A stretch of 64,000 bases of DNA from Ectocarpus siliculosus. Taxonomy: Eukaryota > Sar > Phaeophyceae > Ectocarpales > Ectocarpaceae. The notes beneath the pieces are model-generated. The model was not told where the DNA came from and ran no database searches. It saw only the letters and a list, made by a program, of their open reading frames with translations. The DNA is taken from assembly GCA_000310025.1 (NCBI GenBank), contig FN649738.1, forward strand, positions 2,113,556 to 2,177,555. Direction: 5' to 3'. Position numbers and translations under genes: made by a program. Shown one piece after another: positions 11,901 to 24,400 of this stretch (the first letter of the stretch is position 1; every line of letters starts with the position of its first letter).

Positions 11901-14900
11901 TGTGAGGAATGTCGGGCTACTCGCCCGACCGGTGCCAGGTCATCCAGCGGTCGAGTGTAGTATACATCTGTTGAAGGCCCATAACCAGTACGGTCGTACC
12001 TTCTGGAGCCTTCGTTCCGCCCACATCTTTACGTTACACCGCTTTTCGGCTTCCTTGCGCTCGTGAAGAAGCCGATCCTCCTGGGGATGATGAGGGAAAA
12101 TAATAAGACAAACGCATCAAGCGGATTCCAAGACGCAGTTTGCGCTTGTTCATGTGGTGGGGGTGGTACTGAGAGCAAAGGTTGGAACAGCGCGTTGTAT
12201 CGTGGAGCTTTTAAGCGTCAGCAACTTCGGGAAAAACAAAAGCACACACACAGCAACTATTCTTGCCGATACCCTGCAACACCTAGTTCTTATTCACACG
12301 CTTCTCTACGTCCGTTTCAACATGCACCATCAGCAGGAACTACTTCCTCTGGTATCAATACCGAAAGGTAGCTGACCTCTTCTTGGACCCTTTTGGCCTT
12401 GAGAGCGGCCAGGAAGCGCTTGTGGTGCTCTTTTTGCCGCCGCCGAGTTGCTGCGATGCGCTCGAACCTCTCCTGGAGAATCAAACCGGAAAAAAGCAAT
12501 TCAGACATTGTCCCAAGTTCGACGTCGCACACAAACAACACGTGGTTACTTCACGCGGGAGATGTGAGGTGCCATAAAGAAATTACAGTACCAGGTACTT
12601 TGACGAGTGATACAATATGTGAATACAAAATCTTGCAACAGTTTTCAAAACCGCGGGTTCTCTTGTTCTTGATTGGGTTAATTATCATTTCAAGGCGAGA
12701 AGCGCGCTACCGCCGGGACAGGTGGTCTATTTAAGTCAAGGAGCTCTCGATATGAGCGCGAGAGCTGACCCAACTTGATCGGTCACACATAACCCGGTAG
12801 ATATTGTCGTAGACGTTGGTGTAGTGTTGACTTAACTCCATGCTGCCGGTGTCAACAAATTGGCAAAGGTGGGTCACCGTTTGTTTTGCGAAGGCATGGC
12901 GGCTACGTTTCGGCAAGTGGGGCTCTGTCCGGTTCGTTCTTCTGCCGTTTATCACGGTTGACATCATTTCTTTTCTTTCGAAACAAGGCACGTACGAAAC
13001 TACGTAGTTCGTCCTAGCCGTATCTGGCCGATGTGATACACACAGACAGACACGATCCTCGTATCGTGGTGTCTACCTTTTCGAGCTTCTTTCTTTCTTC
13101 GGGCGTGACGTCGTCCTTGTTCCCTTTTCGCTCCACCTGCTCTCGCGTTGAAATGAGGGAGAAAAAGCATTTTCGTCGAAATATCGTCTGGCGTGTAGCT
13201 ATGACGAGGTGATGTAGCTGTGCCTAGGTTCATGCATTGGTGGAATCCTTTTCCAAGTCCGATCTGTCAACCGCAAGCAAAGTGCTGAGGTCGAGCTACA
13301 CATTTAAGGTTCGAAACATTGTCGGGCAGGTAGATTTTTTCGGCCCCAGATGATCTGTTTTAGGCCTCTTCCTCCGGAGTTGTTCAGAAATTGGTGTGGA
13401 GGAGGGCGACGCTCGCGCTCCCTCGTTTGGATCTCCGGTATCATCGTCGCCATAGAACATCGCACGCGCAAAGCCCAACAGACGAATGCTGAACTCAGGA
13501 CTTACGCACGCTACCCTCGACAACTGCGAGCTCCTCCCAATCCGCGCTGTACCGCTAGGGCCTAAAACACTTCAGCACCTCGCGCTCTATTCCGAATGCC
13601 GAAGAGTACGGACGGGGCTTGTGGGTGGCACACCCGACTGCTGTAATCCCCTTTGCAAACCTTGCTGTGTCGGGCCGCCCAGGTCTCCTGGGCATAAAGC
13701 GGAACTCCCGCCGACATGGCGGCCATCGTCATTGCCGCCGCCGCTGCTACCGCTACCCCTGCCCCCCCCTCGCATGATGCCGTCGGCGTCGGGACACCTT
13801 GCCCCGCCCCGCCCCGAGCTTGGTGCGATGCCTCCCTCGCCGCTGTTGAGATTTTCACGCCGTCACCACCTTCGTCTGCTGATAAGTCATGGCCTGCGCG
13901 GTCACATCCGCGGAAGCGGCAGGGGTTCGGTATTGAGGAGGCAGGTGTGAGGGGCCCCAAAATACGTGTGTTGGAAGCGTGGTTCATGGCGCTGTGCACA
14001 TCAGGTATTGGGTGCTACAACCGTGGAGTGACACGTGGGCGTGCGACTGGTAGCAGCAATGTAGCAGATGCCGATCAAGGGCCAAATTATGGATTTTGGA
14101 GTCGTCAGAAAGTACGGGTAGACGGCCAATACCGGTGGTTGCGGATGAACCAGCGCCAGAAACACCGGCAGCGGCAGCGGCGACGGCCAGGAGGCGTTGC
14201 TTTGCCCTCTCGAGCAAAAGATCGCGCGTGCGTCGGCGGGCTGCTTCACGACGCTGCGCCTTAGCCTCCTCTTCTTGGCGTTCCATCCGCTTTTCCTGCA
14301 GCGTCGTACGGGGAGGGGAGAAAGGTGAGAAAACGTCGTTTGGCAAAACAGACAGGTGGGTCGTTGATTGTTGCTTGGAGGGGGGGGGGTGGCGCGAGTC
14401 CAGCCGCTACACTTGCCACCCCGACTCCCTCAGCCCTCACGTCTCGTCCTCATGTTGGTGAAGTCCGACAAGCTCAGGGAGGAGATAGCAAGGGCATGGC
14501 AGGTACAGCAACAAAATTTATTTGTTGAAAGGGTTTGCTGCTGTACGCATCATCGCTATCTTGCACAGTTTTCCACGGTGGTTGTAGTGACTGGTTGACG
14601 GGTACACAGAGTATATACATCATGGTCAAAACCGTTTGACCCATCTTAGAGGTATGTGTCAGGCACCAGTGACGACTGGAGAACATGAACATTGTCCCGA
14701 CCCCACCATCTTACCTCTCCAAACTTATCGAGCCACTCCTGATGCCGTTTCTGGTGCCCTCCAGCACCTCTGCCACCGTTACAACTTCCCCGACGGCGCC
14801 CTGAAGCTCCATGGGTGATGCTTCCGCTTGGTCCAAGGTCGTCAACTACATTGGTGGTGGTGGAATTGCTCATGTTTCTCTTTCTTCTCTCTTCGTCCTC

Positions 14901-17900
14901 GCCCATCTCTGCAGACCGCTCAGGCGGCTGGTCTCGACTCTGGGTATGAGCTTGATTTGCACCAACGAAGAACCTGCTTGTAGGCGAAGAGGAATGGAGA
15001 GAGGGATGGGAATTTGCAGGAAAGAACACGTAGGACCGCGAGGTTTACCTGATGTTAGATCTACGGGTCATGATCGCGTGTGGGTAAAAAGTATGGATGC
15101 AGATACATACACCGCGCCACCGTCTTAGAGACACAGCACGCAAGTGTCATGCAGTGGCACCCAAACACCGTAAAATAAATGTCGTGTCTTGGAATCACAA
15201 GTGTGTCCAGCACGCGGACTACAGGTCTGTGGCGGCGCAGCCTGGTGCCTCACCTTCCGCGCCGAGGAATGGAATTTCTCCGGGCAGCAGTTGCGGTGGT
15301 AGCACTGCTGGTGGTGCTGGTGCTGACGACGCCAGGCCTTTCCATACGGAAAGAACCTCTTTTGTTTCCTCGCTGCTGCTGTTGCTGCTGCTGCTGTTGT
15401 TGGTCTCCCCTCCTGTTGTCGACGTCATCGGCCTTCATACGACCATTAGCACCGTGGTAGGAGAAGCTCTCTGCCGGAGTGGGCTTGCCGTCCTTACTGT
15501 TCCACCCCTGTCGCAAGCAACGCATACACACGTAACACATGGCGTCGAGGGAATAACGGGAGCACGGTTGGAGTGGGCAAAAGGAGGAAATGGGCAGGCA
15601 CGCCGTCTATGTACCCCTCTCTGTGCTTTCCACGGCCATTATTTGTGTATCCTGGGCTCACCCGGGACGAAATATGCGATGAATGAGCAGGCAATGGTTA
15701 CGACAAACACGGACTAGTCATACGAGCGGTTTCTCGAACAGTACCATGTACGAGGTTCATCCCAGCAACGGCTTTCGAGGCGGGCTCAGGCAGAGAGCAA
15801 AGAGATGATGCGGCAGGGTGCTGGGTAGGACTTGGTTTACTGTGTGACATATGTCAGCCGTATGGAGTTAGTTTCAGCTGTCTCCAACTACATCCCCGAC
15901 TGTGCATTCTCGCCGAGAAGAACAATCTAAGCCCCATGGCTAAATCGCCATATGCGCGGTAGATGTATGTTCTCCTTTACCGCTGATGGCTTCGGTGCAG
16001 CCTCGTGGCTATCGCTGCCGCCGTTGCCGCCACCACCCGAACCACTTCCAAAACTCCACGTGCTTAGTCCGTACAGCGCCCTGCCCTCGAGAGGGGGAGA
16101 CGGGAACAGCGGAGATCCGTCCATCCCCCCGTCGAAAGGGGGCGGCAAAAGCTGCCCCTCCAAGGGGGGTGCGGTAGCCTGACGGGGGTATGGGGTGCAA
16201 TGGCAGGTCGTGGGCCACGTGGAGGGACGGTCTTAGTACGCTCAATACGGACTGTTGATATCGTGGTTGCTGTGTTCGCTAACGAAAGAAACAAGAAGAG
16301 TTGTTCCCTCCTCCACATGAAGAAAATTGTCAACGGGATCATTATGTCCCGGGGCATCTCAACAAAAACAAAACAATTCGAGAGCCGCAACCAAAAGTAG
16401 TGGTGAGTACTGACCACACCTGCCCGCGGAAGTAATCATCAAGTCGAGGAGTGTCGTCGGCTCCCCAAGCATCGTCACTCGCTTCCGAGTCGGGCAACCC
16501 AAGAAACAGACTAGTGAATGCCGCCGCAAGAGAAAAACAAGCAGGATTAATCGCGAGAAGTTGACGAGTGTTGTGGTTAGTACGGCTGGAAGAGGGCCGG
16601 GGGGGGGGGGAGGGGTACCATGGTCGTCTTGGTAGCACGCGGCAACCGAAAGGGGCCTTTCGAGCCTTCGCGATCTGACTGCCCAACCTGGCGTATGCGC
16701 AATGACCATGCCCTAGCGTACATTCGTAACTTGCTGGGCATTTCATGTTGTATCCTATCAAGCGGCCGATAGAATTTCAGCGTGATTCGCAATCAGGGAT
16801 AAAGTTCAGGTCTTGCAACTCTTAGGGGGGGCGACATATTTGCTGCTCACCCCCCCGGTCGGATTGCATTCAGCGGACCTTCCATTTGTTGGTTTGTTGC
16901 ATGCACCCAGGTTCCCCTCATACCTCGTGGCGGACCCTCGTGCTTGCCCTGAAACGGGAGAATCTCCCACACTATTTTTCTCAGGAGGAGCAGCAGCAAC
17001 AGCAACAGCAGCTCCCCTGCTTCCCCCATCGGGGAAGCTAAGCTCTTCGTGTCGCCTCCTCTTTGGGTCCTTTTCCTCCGCCCTAGCCTCCTCATGCGTT
17101 TTCCCCCATGTTTCTCCTCTCGGCGTGCCCTTCTCATCATCCTCTTCCTCTGCCACTTCCATGTTGTCCGACTCGTCCTCCGGGGTCTCCTCGTGAACTC
17201 CATCATCCTTACCCCTTATCATTTGAACGTCCTCCTCCTCCTCCTCCTCCTCTTCCTCACCCCAAGCACCGATTCTCTTTGAGTCAGTCTCCTCTCCGTC
17301 GTCATTCAAGCACAGCGACGACGCCGTCTGAACCGAAGCGGCGCCGGGGGACGCGACCGACCCGTTCCCCCAGGTCCTACCACAAACCGGAGACGTCGCA
17401 TCGAAGGCCGACAAAATTGATTGTTCCGCCACAGTCGATGGGTGCTGCGAGTTCGGATAGGGGGAGCGGAACTTTGCTGCGTAGGTGTCTTGACCAGGGC
17501 CGGGGCTTAGCCCTTGCAGCCCCCCCGCGCTGCTCTTGTCCTCTGCGTAGGGCGCGAGCGACATCGACCCCGGGAGTAGAGGTGGTGGAAGGTTCTGGTT
17601 TTGGTCGCCGTAGTCGCCGCTATCGTCGCTGTTGTGGTTTGCGTCCTGTAGTCGTCGATTGTCAGTGCCGGAACCACCAGCAGCGTAACACCCCAACGTC
17701 GAGTTGTAATGGTCCTGCTCGCTGGTTGTCGATGATTTACCCTTGATGAAATAGGTTCGAAAGGAGGCGTGTTGACACGGAAATGGTGAGGATGTGTTGT
17801 ACTTGGCTAAGTATACTGCGGCTGCTGTGGTGGTGTTAACGTTCAAGTGGTAGGACCAGATGATAGAGGGGCATCGGGAAGTCCAAGTAGACAAGGGGCA

Positions 17901-20043
17901 CGATCCTTCGGTTCATTGGGACAACGCGACATCCTCTACATCGATCCGCTCGTCTGCGGTCTTCGGTGTGCTCGGTAAAAAATGCGACAATAGGTTGGCG
18001 GCATGCCCTTTGCAACACCATCGCAAAGGGGTTGGGGAAGTACAGCGAAAGTTCGTGATTGTGACATCTTCATGTGGATTGCAGTCTGAATGACGAGGAA
18101 CCCTTTCACTCTCACTGGTTAAAATGACAAGACACTGCCGTGAGGGTTTGTCTTGTGGGATTGACCAATACTTGAACGTGCTTTTAGCACACCTCCCAAC
18201 GTGGGTACACCACAATCCGACTATTCAAGGAAACAGGAAATCTCGATTATCACGGAATACACCATTGAGCATTTGACTAAACTGGGCTGAGCAGCAGTGT
18301 TGCCAACCGCCTGCTTTGAAAAGTGTGGTAAAGTACTCCCCAAAAATGAGTGGGGTAAAGAGCTCCGCACTTTTTCTCTGGCTTTGACTGACGGCTTTGA
18401 CTGACGGCTTTGTTAGGTAGAGCCCTGTGTTGCTGTTCAGAAGGGGATCTGCTGTAAGTGGTAACATAATCAAGACCAAAATTGAAGTAGAAAAAATCAT
18501 ATAGAAGTATATCAGAGAGGTTTTGGTTTCGGAAACCAAACAAGATCATTCGGTGGACTTGGATAGATTCCCACAGATAAATGCTATAATATGCGTGCCG
18601 CGGTCCTAGCCGTGAAGGGCATTTTACCCACATTGTTACTGGTCATACTTGTACCTTTTGATCCTCCTTGAGCCACTCGTCAATACTAGAGAATGTCGGT
18701 GGTGCTTTTCTCTCCTTGCCCTCTCCTTTTCCCTCGTGTTTTGAAGTGGCTAACGCCAGACTTGGCGCAAGGGATGCCGGTGAACTGGGGCTGCTGCTAA
18801 CTGCGTCACACCTGATCGATGCGCAGATAGGTTAATGGTGGCTTGTCACATCGAGTCCATAAATGCGCGATCGCCAAGATACAGCACCTGTAAAAACTGT
18901 TACTGTTGAGTGATTACCGTACACAGGTACTGTAACCACTAATAGAAAACACGGTAGCAAGTTCGTCTTGCTCTCTGTAGTAGGATAAATTTCCCATGGA
19001 CAGCACCGCTGTGCACATTTTGGCGCTGCTGTGATGCAAGTACGCGAAAAAAATGGGTACCTGATGGTGCCCGCGGTAGACACCGACACAAGACCAACGT
19101 CGGTCCCGGTATCTCGGTCGTCTTGTGGTAGATTCATGGCAGGTGGTTTCCTGCCAACCTTGGCAGGATTCTTGTCGGCATGGGTGACAAAGTTCCCGTT
19201 GTCGAACCCCTCCCCGTCGAAACCCCAGGCCAAGCCGTCCGCACAGGGTGCAGCTCCATCAGGTTGTAGATACTGCCGTGGCGAGGTGTACCCCAGACCT
19301 TCTACCTTAGTAGTACCGCTCCCACTGTCGCCTTTGGCGTACGCTCCACGATGGTGCTTTGTGTCCAGTGAGGCAAGAGAACGCAAGAGGCGTTCGTTCG
19401 TAAAGTTTTTGGGATCCGCCTATCTCGCGATGAAAACCAACTTTAAAATATGTTGGCCTAGCCTAAACCTACGCTTACATGACTTGGTCGGTGAACTTTC
19501 GGCAGGTCTACAGAGCTGAGGCGACAACGAGTTCATCAATGTATCGATACGAACAGTACGGGCGGGGCGTGTGTGGCTTTCGCTACAGTAAACACTTTAG
19601 AACGGAGTACGGCGTGTCTCGAATGATCTTCGTGGGTGCCGTCGAAGTCGGTTTGGCAATACAACAACAAATAGATATGGGTCCTACTGCTGTCCCATGT
19701 ACTCCGCCACCGGCGAAGACCTGTGTATTACAATATACTGAATGAAGCACACAGAGAGAACGCACGCCGAACCAAGCCGGCAGGGGGACACCCTGAAAAG
19801 ACAAGAGAAACAGCAGGTTATCTTGCCAAGTCCAATGGCGTATCTGCTTCCTTTGACACGTGATAAACACAATCCTGGGCTCTGCCTCGTCGATCGTCCA
19901 ACCCACCCTCCTATCGAGTCTTGTAGAACAGCTGACAGTTGAAATCTGTAACCTACCCAATCCTCCCGATTTGCGGCATCCTCTGCCTCGTTGTTGTCAG
20001 GAGTTGGTCTGCGCCAACGCCCACCAGAACCAGCCCAGAACAT
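308..20043 (-). CDS. TTLL3: TTLL3/8-type tubulin ligase (putative tubulin glycylase), about 27 exons
   Basis: Predicted ATP-dependent tubulin amino-acid ligase that adds side-chain residues (glycine in the TTLL3/8 subgroup) to tubulin tails, acting on cilia or flagella. The start is the ATG at 20043, whose first exon ends in a GTAGGT donor at 19957. Exons in phase: 20043-19957, 19419-19061, 18811-18655, 17645-16851, about 16509-16421, 15507-15254, 14973-14715, 14295-14116, 13139-13077, 12472-12377, 12080-12000, 11661-11453, 10737-10527, 10281-10141, 9529-9347, 8951-8778, 8551-8426, 8257-7277 (or 7263), 6078-5872, 4718-4671, 4423-4304, 3489-3370, 2759-2673, 2377-2219, 1756-1634, 946-308. The total is about 1,980 codons, far above the usual 600-900 of the family. 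The joins at 16509 and after 7277 are the least certain, and an extra exon may exist there. A split into two genes is possible but the phases agree throughout. Confidence 0.82.
5016..5099. repeat. 42-bp direct tandem duplication in a TTLL intron
   Basis: Two adjacent copies of a 42-base unit beginning TGTGTTGCT differ at a single base (A/G). They lie between the 6078-5872 and 4718-4671 exons, so they should not affect the protein. Confidence 0.85.
9347..20043 (-). other. acidic and coiled-coil N-terminal half of the TTLL gene
   Basis: Fifteen exons precede the catalytic half. The 17645-16851 exon encodes 265 residues with a run of nine Glu and many Asp/Glu. Exons from 14973 to 10141 are rich in Arg, Lys, Glu and Gln and look helical, for example KRMERQEEEAKAQRREAARR at the 14295 exon and ERFERIAATRRRQKEHHKRF at 12472. 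A short motif, S-I-D-E-W-L-K, in the 18811 exon resembles H-Q-E-W-L-D-K in the 14973 exon. No known enzyme domain was recognised. A microtubule-binding or targeting role is inferred from charge and helicity only. Confidence 0.65.
18380..18412. repeat. 14-bp short tandem repeat, about 2.5 copies
   Basis: The unit GGCTTTGACTGAC(G) is repeated head to tail in the intron between the 18811 and 17645 exons of the TTLL gene. It has no visible function. Confidence 0.7.
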
Positions 20044-20264
20044 CCACCACGTCGATTTCGGGCTGTCGATACTCTAATCCCTACTCTGAATCCCCGGGGA
20101 AGGTTGTCGTGAAATATCGGTTAAATCCTGATGGGTTGAGCTCATCAGAGAGCGACCGTTGTGTGCGTGTGTGCGGCGCAACCTCATGAGGTCAGGTTCC
20201 GGTTCGGGATAGTGGACCTACAAAAAATTCGGCCGCATATCACATGTGCACGTGTTGTGATGTT

Positions 20265-20313
<49 letters not shown>

Positions 20314-21446
20314 CTGTGTGTGTCTTTCTCTCACTGCAACCCGTGTCTCGGTACACAAATTTCAAGAGAGCGGGCTCATGTGGAGCTACAAGTACACGAG
20401 TTCAGCATCTGTGTTCGTTGATCAGTGCAGAGTGGGGACGAGGTTGGAGACCGTGACGCCCGTCAGTCAACTGGTCGAACTATTTACTGCTGTGTCTAGA
20501 GACCAGGTACGACGGCAGATAGGATAGTGTTGTGCACGTCTGTCAGTCGAATCCATGGATGCACGTACGCCTATGGGACATGGGTGATGACTCGTATACG
20601 AGATGCAACGAAAAGAGAGAAAGAGCAGAGTCTAGTTGTTCAGCTCTTGCACGACTGAAGCAGCCGAAGTAGTGCGATACTCGATGTTGGTGCAGCTCCA
20701 ACCAAGAGCGTGTAGCATTTGCACATTCCACTCTTTCAACCAGTCCGAGGCAAAGGTAAAGCCCGTCACAAGCGCCACAGGAGAGAAGTACAATTGTACG
20801 TACAAGCAATGCTTCGCCGAACATCTGTCCATCGATAGCGCCGGTACCCTGCTGTACATGCTCTTCCACAGAGGCTTATCATAAACGACTTGCCCAATGA
20901 ATGCATACGTCGCATTAGTGTACCCGGGCGAGTCACCACCAGCATGTACAAGGCGTTATCACATGCGCGATAGTAGGTTAACCGCCAACCACGCCCCTCT
21001 ATCCAAAAGTAAGTGGTGGGGCATGATCGCGTCGAGCGTGGCTCGATAGGGCATGGAGTTCCAGCGGTAAGTCTTCTAGACAGAACGTTGTGAAGACAGG
21101 GTTCACGACCTAAACCAAGTGATCAGGAGACTGATGCCTGCGACGGAGTACAAACTGCAGCTACTTTCTATGCATCCGGTTCTGGTTACCAGCTAGCAGG
21201 TTCTTCCACCGTCTCTAGTCAGGAAAATAGCACTGGTTACTACGACGTCTCACAGTTTAACAACAATGGTATCTTTGATAATTAGCATACAGCACATCAT
21301 TATTGGTTTCTCATTGCCCACCCAAAAGCAGCACGCATGGAGTATCTCTTTCCAATAGCGCTAATTGACCTGCAACAGACCCCACGCGTATTTCTGTTTC
21401 TCGCTTTCCTTGCGTTTCTCTCGTGGTCGGCTACCGTACACCATAG
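20044..21446. other. divergent spacer between TTLL and the AKR-fold gene
   Basis: The spacer lies between the TTLL start codon (minus) and the first recognised AKR exon (plus). It must contain the TTLL promoter and the unidentified first exon(s) and promoter of the AKR gene. Short plus-strand reading frames exist, for example an ATG at 21134 followed by 16 codons before a GT, but none could be tied to the AKR model. A (CT)n tract lies at 20267-20311. Confidence 0.5.
20267..20311. repeat. (CT)n microsatellite upstream of TTLL
   Basis: About 45 bases of uninterrupted CT dinucleotides lie roughly 225 bp upstream of the TTLL start codon. On the TTLL sense strand the tract is (GA)n. Confidence 0.95.
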
Positions 21447-24400
21447 CGATGCAAGTGCTTCTTCTTCGACGCCGGAACCGAGAAGCACCTGGCCTCTTCG
21501 TTCAAGACGCTGCTCGCGAGGCCGGATCGCGACCGGAAGAGCGTCTTCGTCGGGCTGACGTTTCCCGCAGACTTTCCTTGCCACCGATCGACAAAGGCCA
21601 TCCCACAGCGAGTCGCCAGCTTCGTCCACGGTATGGTTTCACCCGTCAACACAGCCTTTCTCCTACAGCGGTGACGAAATTATGTGCCACCTCCACAGCA
21701 GTAGGTCCTTCCCGAATTGTTCTCTGTTCTACTGAAAAACGTGATCCAACCCCCCGAGCCCAGTACCCGTGAACGAGTCCCTCTCTGCACCCCCCCCCCC
21801 CCCCCCCCCAATTCCCTGCTAGCTCTTTTGCAAATAGGTGGTTGTCGCCTGGGGGTTTCCTTGCCGTTTCTTGCATTCCGCGATGTGAAGGGAGGTCGCG
21901 CTATCCAAGCCGGGCTTTGCACGGGATACGGATGACAGCGTCTTTTGTGTTCACGACACAGACAGAGTAACAACAGCATTACCGCTGGCCGCTAGATCCC
22001 CCCCCCCCTCCCCCAAGCTCTCTCGAGAAGAGGCCCGGGACCCTTCAGAATGGCGTCCCTAAAATGGCACCAAAAGAGCGAGAGTGAGAGCAGAAGACGA
22101 CTGCCATGTGAGAGTGTGGGTCTCCTGATATCTCGAGAACAAACAAGGGGCTGATACGATACATGTACCCTTGACAGAAAAACAACACGCTTCTGATATC
22201 GTGCCTACCCTTTCTTCAGGTGATACCGGAACACAGGACGGCCGCTTGGGAGGTGATGAGCGACGACGGCCAGGGGCTGGTCATGTGGCAGAGACAGGCG
22301 CCCTTCGCGCCTTCCTGGACTGCGGGGGGTAGGAGGGGCAGAGGTGGCGGGGGGGTCGGGCAAAACGGCGGCGGTGCCGCCGGCGATGGCGGCGGCGGCA
22401 GCGGCGGTGGCAGTGGTGGCGGGGGCGGCGAGGGCGGCGGGGGCTACAATGGCTTCCGATTAACCGCTCCGGTGTTTGTGCCTGAACAAGTGCGTCGACG
22501 TATACATGTTTTCCGTGGGGGGGGGGGNNNNNNNNNNNNNNNNNNNNNNNNNNNNNNNNNNNNNNNNNNNNNNNNNNNNNNNNNNNNNNNNNNNNNNNNN
22601 NNNNNNNNNNNNNNNNNNNNNNNNNNNCCCCCCCCCCCCCCCCCCCCTCCAATCGTCGTTCTGTCGTCGTAGCGTCGACATTAGAAGCGATCATATCTCA
22701 CCAGTTATTTTTCTTCGACTTGATGCGTCGCGCGCTATTCCAGTAAAACAAGCACGCACAATTGACGAGGAACTGCTGGAGAGCATTGTTGTCCGTATTT
22801 TTCCAAGGGTTTCAAATAGAGAGACTCGCCATTTCGAGATCATCGTTGACCTATAACGTTGCTGCACATCAAACGGATCCAAATTCAGCACGATCCCAAT
22901 GACGAAACGTTTTCTGACACACCAAACGCAAAGGACATCAACACAAAGAATGCGGATCTTCCTCGCCCTTGAATGGGTTCTGGAGTCTGTCGCCGTAAGG
23001 CACCACCCCTGCCTCCACCCTTGCCGCCGTCCCCTCGCCTCTTTCGCTCCCGTCCTTTATTCACAGCCCGACAGCCATCGGCCCCCCTGCTCTGATCTTG
23101 TTGAAATTACTCCTTTCCCACCTCTCACGACCCCTCCTGTAGGTCATTCCCTCCTCTCCCGCCTCACTCCCCCTCCCCCCTGACACCTAGTCTCAACCAT
23201 CTGTCGTCCAATTCTTGGATAGCCAGCGATGGATTCAATTGTTGACAAAGCTCACATATGTGGAAATTCTCGAGCGCACCGACTACCACCTACACTCCCG
23301 GCCGGCCCCTCCCCCCGTGCTCCTTCCCCTTCGTCCGAAAACTCATCAGCGATGGGCCTCGATTCTCTTGACCTCTTGGTCGTGCCCTGGCCGTCGGGAA
23401 CACAGGGTCACCGAGCGTTGTCGGACCGAGGAGAGCGGCAGCGCGACGGAGACCTTTTCCTCAAGACCTGGAAGGCGTTGCAGAGGCTTGTGGACGCCGG
23501 GACCGTCCGTGCATTAGGTGGGTCCGAGCACGGGTTCTCGTTTCTTTTTTATTTTTTCATTTCGTATATTGTGCTGTGCCGGGACGATCTTCTGGTTGTT
23601 TTGTCTATCACGTTTTGTGTTGATGTTGCTGGTTCTTTCTAATTTTATTTGTTACGTTGTTTCTCCTTTTGGATAGTTATCATGTGGCCACGGAAGGCTT
23701 CCACGTCGGTTGGGTCCGAAGGTATGTTGTAAGGTGCTGGGCAGACGTCGGAATGTTTTCTTAACGTGAAGATAGCAACAACTAACAACGAGATATCAAC
23801 AACGCTCTTACGTTGTTGCCGGTGCTTCACCCCATGCTGCTAAATTCAGGTGTGGATCGTTTCTTTCCGTGGCAGCTGGATTTTGTCATCGCGCAACCGG
23901 GACCGCGACCAGCCGTTAATTTTCTGCACGTCAGGTAAGAGTAGCTTGGAGCGGGCGGCAAGCACTTTGGAGAACAAGACAAAACTCGCAACTTGTTTGA
24001 AGCGCATGCAGCGGGGAGCTTTCGAAGGGCAAGTGGAAATCAAAGTTGAGACAAGTAAGCCTTTCCTAGATCTCATCATCGTCAACAACAACATCAACAG
24101 CAAACAACATACCAACACTACTCCGTGAGTTACACGCAAAGAACAAGATAGATCGTACTCTAGCTTCACTAGGACTGTGGCACATTCTGATCCCGTGGGG
24201 TCATGTCATACATCACCCTATGATACAGGAGAGTACCATAACGGTAACAAAGAAGAGCTGGCCCACTCCTTTCGTGAAGTCTTCCGCTTCCCTTCTGTGA
24301 CTACAGTTCGCTCTTCCCGAAACAGGCTCTTCCAATGTAACCCCCTCGAACCCCTCCCCGCTCCCCACCCTTCTCCTCTCCATCTCCTCCGCACACCGTA

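Noticed and set aside
17108-17746. 212-codon plus-strand frame rich in Ser, Pro and Arg
   Set aside because: It is opposite the acidic TTLL exon 17645-16851, which joins its neighbours in phase; poly-Glu on one strand gives poly-Pro/Leu on the other.
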